From assembly GCA_902791035.1 (NCBI GenBank), contig CADAUA010000004.1, forward strand, positions 60,478-124,477: 64,000 nucleotides of DNA, read 5' to 3'. The notes beneath the pieces were generated by a model that saw only the letters and a list, made by a program, of their open reading frames with translations, was not told the DNA's origin and ran no database searches. Below are positions 57,763 to 64,000 of this stretch, one piece after another. Made by a program: the position numbers and the translations under genes. Origin of the DNA: an uncultured Coriobacteriaceae bacterium. Lineage in GTDB: Bacteria; Actinomycetota; Coriobacteriia; Coriobacteriales; Atopobiaceae. The first letter of the stretch is position 1, and each line of letters begins with the position of its first letter.

Positions 57763-58905
57763 CTAGTCCCTCGCCTGGCCATAGAAGCCATGGATGGCAT
57801 CCGCCACGGCGTTGAGGTCCTCCGGGGCCAACCCGTAGTACATTGGCAGGCGGGTCAGACGATTGCTCTCGGCGGTGGTGTATGCGTCCTCGCCGTCAAA
57901 GCGACCATACTTGAGGCCCGCGGGCGAGCTGTGCAGCGGCACGTAGTGGAAGACGGACATGATGCCGCGTTCCTTGAGGTAGGAGATGAGCGCCGTGCGC
58001 TCCTCAAGGTCCCTCGCCTTGACGTAGTACATGTGGGCATTGTGCACGCAGCCCTCGGGCACACAGGGAAGCTCCACCAGCCCCTTTGCCGCCAGGGGCC
58101 GCAGGGCCTCGTCATAGGCATGCCAGGAGGCAAGGCGGTTGTCATTGATCTGGTCGGCGTGCTCCAACTGGCCCCACAGGTAGGCGGCGTTTATGTCCGA
58201 CGGCAGGTAGGACGAGCCGTAGGACACCCAGGTGTACTTGTCCACCTGACCGCGCAGGAAGCGCGAACGGTTGGTTCCCTTCTCGCGCAGAATCTCGGCC
58301 TGCTCGTTGTATGCGGGGTCATTGATGAGAAGGGCACCGCCCTCGCCCATGGAGTAGTTCTTGGTCTCGTGGAACGAGAAGCAGCCAAAGTCACCAATGG
58401 TGCCAAGGGCCCGGCCCTTGTAGGTGCTCATGACGCCCTGGGCGGCATCCTCAACCACCATGAGGCCATGCCGGCGGGCTATGTCCATGATGGTGTCCAT
58501 CTCGCAGGCCACACCGGCATAGTGCACAGGCACGATCACGCGAGTGCGATCGGTGATGGCCTCCTCGATCTTGGTCTCGTCGATGTTCATGGTGTCGGGA
58601 CGGACGTCCACGAAGACCAGCCTGGCGCCCGCCAGCACAAAGGCCGTCGCGGTAGACGAGAAGGTGAAGCTGGGCAGGATGACCTCGTCACCCGGCTGGA
58701 TGCCGCAGAGCAGGGCCGCCATCTCCAGGGCCGTGGTGCCACTGGTGGTGAGCAGGGCCTTCTGGGCACCAAAGCGCTCCTCGATCCAGGCGTTGCAGCG
58801 CTTGGTGAAGGGACCGTCGCCGCTGATCTTGCGGTTCTGCTCCACGGCCTCCCGCACGTAGTCCATCTCGCAGCCGACAAACGGCGGCACGTTGAAGTAA
58901 ATCAT
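57763..58905 (-). CDS. wecE: dTDP-4-amino-4,6-dideoxygalactose transaminase, WecE-type
   Basis: A 380-residue DegT/DnrJ/EryC1 aminotransferase. TSGTTALEMAA binds the PLP phosphate, VVEDAAQGV holds the pyridine-binding Asp, and CFSFHETKNYSMGEGG holds Lys182, with the FHETKNY form typical of WecE/RffA. WecE converts dTDP-4-keto-6-deoxyglucose plus glutamate to dTDP-4-amino-4,6-dideoxygalactose (dTDP-Fuc4N). The supply of the keto sugar by rfbB directly upstream supports this. ATG 58905 has GGAAGGGG upstream. Confidence 0.9.
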   Translation of the reverse strand: MIYFNVPPFVGCEMDYVREAVEQNRKISGDGPFTKRCNAWIEERFGAQKALLTTSGTTALEMAALLCGIQPGDEVILPSFTFSSTATAFVLAGARLVFVDVRPDTMNIDETKIEEAITDRTRVIVPVHYAGVACEMDTIMDIARRHGLMVVEDAAQGVMSTYKGRALGTIGDFGCFSFHETKNYSMGEGGALLINDPAYNEQAEILREKGTNRSRFLRGQVDKYTWVSYGSSYLPSDINAAYLWGQLEHADQINDNRLASWHAYDEALRPLAAKGLVELPCVPEGCVHNAHMYYVKARDLEERTALISYLKERGIMSVFHYVPLHSSPAGLKYGRFDGEDAYTTAESNRLTRLPMYYGLAPEDLNAVADAIHGFYGQARD

Positions 58906-58926
58906 GTCTGGGACTCCCCTTCCGGC

Positions 58927-60030
58927 CTAGCGGCCTGCGTACATGCGCTCGTAGTACTGCTGGTAGGCACCGGACGTCACATGCTCCACCCACTCCGGGT
59001 TGTCCAAGTACCAGCGAATGGTCTTCTTGATACCCACCTCAAAACGCGTCTGCGGCTCCCAGCCGAGCTCCTCGCGGATCTTGTTGGGTGCGATGCCATA
59101 GCGGCGGTCGTGGCCCTTGCGGTCCGTGACGTGGCGGATCAGGTTCTCCGTGATGGCGGCGTCACCCGTGGCCTGGCGCACCTCGCTGATGATGGTACGC
59201 ACGATGTACATGTTGCTGCGCTCGTTGTGGCCGCCCACGTTGTAGACCTCGCCCAGGCGGCCATGCTCTGCCACCAGCTCTATGGCACGGCAGTGGTCCT
59301 CCACATAGAGCCAGTCGCGCACGTTGAGGCCATCGCCGTAAACGGGCAGCTCCCTGTGGAGAAGTGCGTTGTGAATCATGAGCGGAATGAGCTTCTCGGG
59401 GAACTGGTAGGGACCGTAGTTGTTGGAGCAGCGCGTGATCACGCTGGGAAAGCCATACGTGTCGTGCCAGGCACGAACGAAGAAGTCCGCCGAAGCCTTC
59501 GAGGCGCTGTAGGGGCTGTGCGGCGAGAGGGGCGTCGTCTCGTGGAAGTAGGTGGCACCGGCAGGGTCTGCCGGGCTGCCATCGGGGTTGACGGCCTCCG
59601 GGATCTGCAGGGCGCCGTAGACCTCGTCCGTGGAGACCTGCAGGTAGCGGTGGTCGCCAAAGCCGCCCTTGCCGTCGTCCCATGCCGCGCGGCAGCAGGT
59701 CAGGAGGTTGACCGTACCCATGACGTTGGTGTCTGCGAAGACGCCGGGGTTCTCTATGGAGCGGTCAACATGGGACTCCGCGGCAAAGTTGACCACCACG
59801 TCGGGCTGGTATTGGGTAAGCGCCTGCGCCATGGCATCGCGGTCACGGATGTCCGCATGCAGGAAGATATGGTTGGGGTTGCCCTCCAGGCTGGCCAGGT
59901 TCTCCAGGTTGCCGGCATACGTGAGCGCGTCGACGTTGACCACGCGCACGTCATCCCGGGTGCCCAGCAGGTGCAGCACGAAGTTCGAACCGATGAAGCC
60001 GGCACCGCCGGTCACGAGAAAGGTCTTCAA
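58927..60030 (-). CDS. rfbB: dTDP-glucose 4,6-dehydratase
   Basis: RfbB makes dTDP-4-keto-6-deoxyglucose. The 367-residue extended SDR has FLVTGGAGFIGSNFV, NVDALTYAGN, FAAESHVDRSI, the catalytic STDEVYG (Asp-Glu) and YSASKASAD (Tyr-x3-Lys), and RCSNNYGPYQFPEKLIP. I start at TTG 60030, which has AAGGAG 6 bases upstream and gives the family N-terminus (MKTFLVTGG); a GTG/ATG start near 60069 would add 13 atypical residues with no site. Second gene of the nucleotide-sugar operon. Confidence 0.94.
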   Translation of the reverse strand: MKTFLVTGGAGFIGSNFVLHLLGTRDDVRVVNVDALTYAGNLENLASLEGNPNHIFLHADIRDRDAMAQALTQYQPDVVVNFAAESHVDRSIENPGVFADTNVMGTVNLLTCCRAAWDDGKGGFGDHRYLQVSTDEVYGALQIPEAVNPDGSPADPAGATYFHETTPLSPHSPYSASKASADFFVRAWHDTYGFPSVITRCSNNYGPYQFPEKLIPLMIHNALLHRELPVYGDGLNVRDWLYVEDHCRAIELVAEHGRLGEVYNVGGHNERSNMYIVRTIISEVRQATGDAAITENLIRHVTDRKGHDRRYGIAPNKIREELGWEPQTRFEVGIKKTIRWYLDNPEWVEHVTSGAYQQYYERMYAGR

Positions 60031-60069
60031 GCGCTTCTCCTTGTGTTCGCGTTCTCCCAGCATTGCCAC

Positions 60070-60972
60070 CTACACGCTGCGACCGCCAGGCATCACCTGG
60101 CCGTCATAGACCGTCCTGAGGTAGGCCCCATAGGTGGACTTGCCGTAGCGCTCGGCGCAGGCCAGCAGCGTCTGCCGGTCTATCCAGTGGTTGGCGTAGG
60201 CAATCTCCTCTGGCACCGAGACGGGCAGGCCCTGTGCACGCTCCACCGAGCGCACGAACTCGGACGCCTCGTAGAGCGACTCCATGGTGCCGGTGTCCAG
60301 CCAGGCGAAGCCACGTCCCAGCGTGACCACGTCGAGAAGGCCCTCCGCCAGGTATAGCTTGTTGAGGTCGGTGATCTCGTACTCGCCACGTGGCGAGGGC
60401 TTTACCTTGGCCGCCAGGTCGCACACGTCCTGGTTATAGAAGTAGAGGCCGGTCACCGCGTAGTTGGACTTGGGGTGCTCTGGCTTTTCCTCGAGCGAGA
60501 CCACGTTGTAGTCCTTGTCGAACTCCACGACGCCATAGCGCTGGGGGTCTGCGACGCGGTAGCCAAAGACGGTGGAGCGACCCTTGGCCTCGGCGTTGCG
60601 CTTGGCCCCGGTGAGCAGCTCCCCCAGACCATTGCCATAGAAGATGTTGTCTCCCAGCACCAGGGCACAGGGCTCCCCGCCTATGAAGTCCCGCCCAATG
60701 ACGAAGGCCTGGGCGAGCCCGTTGGGCGTTGGCTGCTCGGCATATGAGAGGGACACCCCGAAGTCCGAGCCATTGCGGAGGAGCCGCTGGAAGTTGGGCA
60801 GGTCCTGGGGCGTCGAGATGATGAGGATGTCGCGTATTCCCGCCAGCATGAGGGTGGAGAGCGGATAGTAGACCATGGGCTTGTCATACACCGGCAGAAG
60901 CTGCTTGCTCGTCACCGTGGTGAGCGGATAGAGCCGCGTGCCACTGCCGCCAGCCAAAATGATGCCTTTCAT
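60070..60972 (-). CDS. rfbA: Glucose-1-phosphate thymidylyltransferase
   Basis: RfbA makes dTDP-glucose from dTTP and glucose-1-phosphate. The 300-residue protein starts [18 protein letters not shown] (nucleotide loop) and contains [44 protein letters not shown] and [15 protein letters not shown], all diagnostic. ATG 60972 has GGGAGG 5 bases upstream. It is the first gene of a nine-gene minus-strand operon ending at 52334; the 119 bp upstream is the likely promoter region. Confidence 0.96.
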   Translation of the reverse strand: MKGIILAGGSGTRLYPLTTVTSKQLLPVYDKPMVYYPLSTLMLAGIRDILIISTPQDLPNFQRLLRNGSDFGVSLSYAEQPTPNGLAQAFVIGRDFIGGEPCALVLGDNIFYGNGLGELLTGAKRNAEAKGRSTVFGYRVADPQRYGVVEFDKDYNVVSLEEKPEHPKSNYAVTGLYFYNQDVCDLAAKVKPSPRGEYEITDLNKLYLAEGLLDVVTLGRGFAWLDTGTMESLYEASEFVRSVERAQGLPVSVPEEIAYANHWIDRQTLLACAERYGKSTYGAYLRTVYDGQVMPGGRSV

Positions 60973-61091
60973 CGTTCCCTCCCGTGCCCCACGCATAGTC
61001 TCTAAGAGTGTAAGTGGAGCGGGGGGCGCAAAGGTACGGGCACACGAAACAAGTATGAAATCCGCTCCGTCCGCCGGCGCCCGACCCCGCC

Positions 61092-62897
61092 CTAGTTCTC
61101 CGAGAAGGGATTCCAGCCCTCCCCCTGGCCGCCCGGGGCACCCTGGCCCTTGTCGCCTTGGCCCTGGGGGGCCTGCGGGTCCCCGTAGGCACCTCCCAGG
61201 TAGTCGCGGAGGAAGTCGGCTATGCCGCGGGCCTGCTCCGGGCTTGAGCCTTGGTCGCCCGCGCCCGTGGGCTCCCCGTCCTGTCCCAGGCCCATGGCCA
61301 GGCCCTCAAGCTGGGACATCTCGCCCAGCTCCTCCTCGGTGCGCGGTCGGTCGCGCCAAGGCCCCACCAAGGCGGACGGGTCGTCTGCCAAGGCCGTGCG
61401 GGAGAGCACGATGGGGCAGCCGCCCGCCATGGCGCGCCCCAACTCGTGGTCGCGCACACGCCGCATGACCTCCAGCGCCGCCGTGCGGCCACCCGCGTAG
61501 GACCAGACGTCCGTGACGGAGCGGCCCCAGTCCACGTGGTTCTCTATCACGCTGTCCACGAACTCCAGGCGCGCCTCCGGGGTGCTTCCCACCTGGTCCA
61601 GGCCCGGGATGTCCGGGCATGCATAGGCAGAGAGAAGCTCTCGCGCTATGACCGGGGACATGGTGTTTCTCATGTGGGCCAGCCAGAGCACGTCCGTGCG
61701 GTAGACGTCACCCAGGGGCTCCACGCAGGCGGCGCCCACCCCTGCCGCAAGGTCGTCCAGGGCGCGCGAGGTCTTGTCGCGGTTGCCCAGGGCCAGGGCG
61801 CCCGTCTGGCGCGCAAGTGAGGCCAGCTCCACCTGGGCGAGCGCCTCCCGGCGCCCCGCGTCACCCGCGGCACCCAGGTCCACCTCGCGCACGTCCTGGA
61901 TGCGGAGCGCCCGCGCGGTGTTGCGCGTGGCCGCCAGTATGCGGGCGTCCGCCGGGCGGACCAGGACCGCATGCACCCGCACGGGGCCCACCGAGTCCGT
62001 GGCCAGGGCTGCCACCAGGGCGGACTGCAGCGTGCCGTCCAAGAGCACCGCCACGTCCGTGCGGTCGGACTTGGCCACCAGGTCGCGCACGCAGAGCGAA
62101 AGCGCGCCCCAGCCCGTGAGGCCCGGGTCATAGACCTCGCGCTCCAGGGGGTGGGCCAGCGGTCCCTCCTCCGCCGGGTCCACGTCCACCACCAGCAGGG
62201 CCTCCTCCAGGGTGGGCGCCTGCGCGGCCACCTCCCCCCAGGGCGCCAGCACGAAGCTGGAGCCGATGAAGGCCTCGTCGCCGTAGCCTCCCACGCCGTT
62301 CACGCCCACCAGCCAAGCGCCCGTCTGGTCCGCGTCGTCCACGTAGCGGTTGTTGGAGAGACCGCAGCCCATGGCCGACGAGGTGTCGTTCAAGGCAAAG
62401 GGGAAGCTGTTGAAGTGAACGATCACGTTGGCGTCGTACTCGTAGTCGCGCAGCTCGTCCAGGTCGTCGTCCCCAAAGGAGACGGCCAGCTTGCATCCTC
62501 CCAGCTCAAGCTGGGGAATGGAGGAGGGCTCGTCCTTGTCCGCGTCGTCGTCTGCCATGAGGCCGCTCACGTAGGCGGTAAGACGCAGGGGCGTGACCTG
62601 GTGGTCGCGCACCAGCATGACCTCGGGCATGGGATCGCGGCCATAGGTGGCGACCACCGGCACCAGGGCGTCCACCTCAAGCTGGTCCGCCAGGGCGCCC
62701 ACCGCCTTGGCGGCATCCAGCAGGAAGCCCTCCTGGTCCGCCTGGGGCACGGGCTCGTCTCCCGTGAGCGCCACGTAGGGGAAGAGCACCAGCTGCGCCC
62801 CCTGACCCTGGGCCTGGCGCGCAAACTCCAACATGCGCTCCACCGTGACGTCGAAGTCCCCCGGCACGGTGTTCATCTGTGCGATTGCGATCTTCAT
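61092..62897 (-). CDS. NAD-synthetase-like protein lacking both active sites
   Basis: A 601-residue protein with the two-domain layout of glutamine-dependent NAD synthetase (NadE): an N-terminal nitrilase-like amidase domain (1 to about 260) and a C-terminal ATP-pyrophosphatase domain (about 270-540). Key residues are missing. The amidase Glu in FPE is Tyr ([11 protein letters not shown]), the Cys of the ICED motif is absent ([10 protein letters not shown]), and the SGGxDS ATP loop reads [20 protein letters not shown] keeps only part of the GNKSE region. The last 60 residues are Gly/Gln/Pro-rich. It is a full-length, in-frame protein, so a pseudoenzyme with a new role is likelier than a decaying gene. 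ATG 62897 has GGGAGGGG upstream. Confidence 0.8.
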   Translation of the reverse strand: MKIAIAQMNTVPGDFDVTVERMLEFARQAQGQGAQLVLFPYVALTGDEPVPQADQEGFLLDAAKAVGALADQLEVDALVPVVATYGRDPMPEVMLVRDHQVTPLRLTAYVSGLMADDDADKDEPSSIPQLELGGCKLAVSFGDDDLDELRDYEYDANVIVHFNSFPFALNDTSSAMGCGLSNNRYVDDADQTGAWLVGVNGVGGYGDEAFIGSSFVLAPWGEVAAQAPTLEEALLVVDVDPAEEGPLAHPLEREVYDPGLTGWGALSLCVRDLVAKSDRTDVAVLLDGTLQSALVAALATDSVGPVRVHAVLVRPADARILAATRNTARALRIQDVREVDLGAAGDAGRREALAQVELASLARQTGALALGNRDKTSRALDDLAAGVGAACVEPLGDVYRTDVLWLAHMRNTMSPVIARELLSAYACPDIPGLDQVGSTPEARLEFVDSVIENHVDWGRSVTDVWSYAGGRTAALEVMRRVRDHELGRAMAGGCPIVLSRTALADDPSALVGPWRDRPRTEEELGEMSQLEGLAMGLGQDGEPTGAGDQGSSPEQARGIADFLRDYLGGAYGDPQAPQGQGDKGQGAPGGQGEGWNPFSEN

Positions 62898-63045
62898 GAG
62901 AAGCCCCTCCCTTGGTCGCCTCCCCCAGTGTAGGGGGGCGCTGCCGCAGGAGGGGCGGACGTTTGGCCGATGGCGTCATTTCTTCGCGCCGGGCCGGCTG
63001 GTGCGGGGTACGGCCCCGCGCCCCGAGCCTGCCGCGCGCGGCCCG

Positions 63046-63426
63046 CTAGAGCTCGGCCTTCCAGAGGCCGTGCAGGTTACAGTACTCGTAGACGGTCACG
63101 CCCGTCTCGCCCGCGATGTGGAACTTGGCCTCGGGCTTGTCGGCGGGCGTGAGGTGCTTGATCACGAGCTTCTTGTCGGTGGCCATGGCGATCCACTGGA
63201 TGTAGTGGGGCTCGGTCATGGGGTGCTCAACAGAGCCGACCTTGGCCACCAGGGTCTTGCCGTCGGACTCCAGCACGGGGACGTGCTTCTCGGTGGCGGC
63301 GTCGGTGGAGCCGGCAACCAGCAGCTCCATGGGCTCGCCGCAGCACTGGGGCACGCACTTGCCCTCCTCAACAACTGCCACGAGGTTTCCGCAGTGCTTG
63401 CAACGATAGAACTTGACCTCTGCCAT
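63046..63426 (-). CDS. Superoxide reductase (desulfoferrodoxin)
   Basis: Superoxide reductase reduces superoxide to peroxide without making oxygen, suiting an anaerobe. The 126-residue protein is of the two-centre type: the desulforedoxin iron site is Cys9, Cys12, Cys28 and Cys29 (YRCKHCGN, QCCGEP), and the catalytic iron site is His48, His68, His74, Cys116 and His119 (EKHVPVL, EHPMTEPHYIQWI, YEYCNLHGLW). All ligands are intact. ATG 63426 follows a GAGAGGAACC site. It is a lone gene. Confidence 0.95.
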   Translation of the reverse strand: MAEVKFYRCKHCGNLVAVVEEGKCVPQCCGEPMELLVAGSTDAATEKHVPVLESDGKTLVAKVGSVEHPMTEPHYIQWIAMATDKKLVIKHLTPADKPEAKFHIAGETGVTVYEYCNLHGLWKAEL

Positions 63427-63642
63427 GTTCGGTTCCTCTCTCGTAAGGGCGCCTGGGCGCCGGGGTGCGCCTCCCTGGGGCGCTGTTGCCGTTATACCCC
63501 GCCGGAGGGAATTGTTACCCAGAACGCGGCATTATTTCCGCCAGCGGCGCCAGACGCGGGGACAAGGGCCCGTCCTCCCAACGCGGCCGGTGGCAGACAC
63601 GGGTAGGACGGTGGATGCGCGCAGGGCGGACGGCGGGCGCAG
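63427..63642. other. Gene-free stretch upstream of superoxide reductase
   Basis: No gene is supported here. It should hold the superoxide reductase promoter; no clear hexamers were found. A Pro/Ala-rich frame on the minus strand (63492-63686) has no ribosome site and runs into the tandem repeat. Confidence 0.4.
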
Positions 63643-64000
63643 GGCGGCAGACGATCGGGGGGCCCTTCGGTCAGAGGGGGCGCCACTCGCGAACGTCTGC
63701 CGCAGCCCTGGGGGCGCCAGCCCTTCTACCTGCGGTTCTTCGAATCGTCCCGCCAGACAGGCGGCAGACTATTGGGGGTCCCTCCGGTCAGAGGGGGCGC
63801 CACCCCCTAACGTCTGCCGCGCGCCCGAGGGCACCGGCCCTTCTACCTGCGGCTCTTCGAATCGTCCCGTCGCACGGGCGGCAGACTATTGGGGGTCCCT
63901 CCGGTCAGAGGGGGCGCCACCCCCGAACGTCTGCCGCAGCCCCGGGGGTGCCAGCGCTCCTACCTGCGGTTCTTCTCACTGGCCCGCCACACGGGCGGCA
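63643..64000. repeat. 117-bp tandem repeat, three full units plus the start of a fourth
   Basis: Units begin GGCGGCAGAC at 63643, 63760, 63877 and 63994, with an exact 117-bp period and no indels. Within each, GCGGCAGAC near the start is complementary to GTCTGCCGC about 50 bp later, and GGGGGTCCCTC/GAGGGGGCGCC arms lie between, so each unit can fold into a long hairpin. The rest of each unit carries TACCTGCGG and TTCTTC segments. One frame is nearly open (39 codons per unit) but has TAA in unit 2. The array continues beyond the window. Confidence 0.9.

Noticed and set aside
57583..60357. 924-codon plus-strand frame opposite wecE, rfbB and rfbA
   Set aside because: No domain, biased composition; the minus-strand genes have all family motifs and ribosome sites.
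61092..62897. Plain call of functional glutamine-dependent NAD synthetase
   Set aside because: Both catalytic centres lack essential residues, so naming it nadE would mislead.
63492..63686. 64-residue Pro-rich frame near the right edge
   Set aside because: No ribosome site; it overlaps the tandem repeat and shows only GC-driven composition.

Overview
The window is high-GC Gram-positive DNA. It probably comes from an Atopobiaceae/Olsenella-like member of the Coriobacteriia (inferred from gene content and style, not from a database match). The grounds are dense high-GC codon use, GTG and TTG starts behind strong GGAGG sites, a Tat-exported GH25 lysozyme with CWB2 cell-wall-binding repeats, a rhamnose/fucosamine-type nucleotide-sugar cluster, superoxide reductase and queuosine salvage genes. 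No rRNA, tRNA or CRISPR array was recognised.

Layout. 1-4.3 kb: secD-secF-recJ operon (minus; recJ runs off the left edge). 4.5-11 kb: a dimethylargininase/arginine deiminase-like gene and the queuosine genes tgt, queA and queH, interrupted by ptsH (HPr) and a tail-anchored coiled-coil protein. 11-17 kb: a beta/alpha-barrel protein, a PHP-type histidinol phosphatase, a DUF3267 membrane protein, a MetRS with an altered KMSKS loop, and a hydrolase-GNAT fusion. 17.7-25 kb: a complete phosphate regulon pstS-pstC-pstA-pstB-pstB-phoU-phoP-phoR, with a Pho-box-like direct repeat upstream and a hairpin after pstS. 25-31 kb: a REP-associated tyrosine transposase (RAYT) between inverted short repeats, then marR plus a heterodimeric ABC exporter whose degenerate ATP site can be read in the sequence. 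31-38 kb: an MFS permease, a GNAT/molybdenum-carrier-like fusion, a UbiB-type kinase with a phasin-like partner, a HAD phosphatase and a DUF1015 protein. 38-47 kb: the most accessory-looking part, with an AbiEi/DUF559-like protein, a 783-residue TPR protein, the GH25-CWB2 lysozyme, a HAD phosphatase, a cold-shock protein and an AbiF-type HEPN protein. 47-49.4 kb: ruvC-ruvA-ruvB. 49.5-61 kb: a cell-surface glycan module with YfhO facing a nine-gene operon rfbA-rfbB-wecE-two SMR-like half-transporters-GT2-ATP-grasp-SDR-PLP decarboxylase. 61-64 kb: an NAD-synthetase-like protein that has lost both active sites, superoxide reductase, and a 117-bp tandem repeat running off the right edge.

The most unusual signal is non-coding. 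Five intergenic loci (5.5, 17.3, 37.9, 39.4 and 46.6 kb) carry one repeat family: a 25-bp inverted repeat of fixed geometry (9-bp arm, 7-bp loop, 9-bp arm; GCCCNTTTG/CAAANGGGC), in four loci joined to rows of half-sites (GCACGTTTGC or its complement) spaced exactly 21 bp apart, two DNA turns. A second family (GCGTGACAG...GGACCGAGGTG, 22-25 bp) flanks the RAYT in inverted orientation and recurs at 30.8, 33.4 and 38.1 kb, so it is a plausible REP substrate of that transposase.

The surface-glycan operon forms one readable pathway. RfbA, RfbB and WecE would make dTDP-4-amino-4,6-dideoxygalactose. An ATP-grasp ligase, an SDR and a PLP decarboxylase could modify the amino sugar. A DPM/ArnC-like transferase would load it on undecaprenyl phosphate, two ArnE/ArnF-like half-transporters would flip it, and YfhO would transfer it outside. 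The enzyme families are read from sequence; the order of steps is inference.
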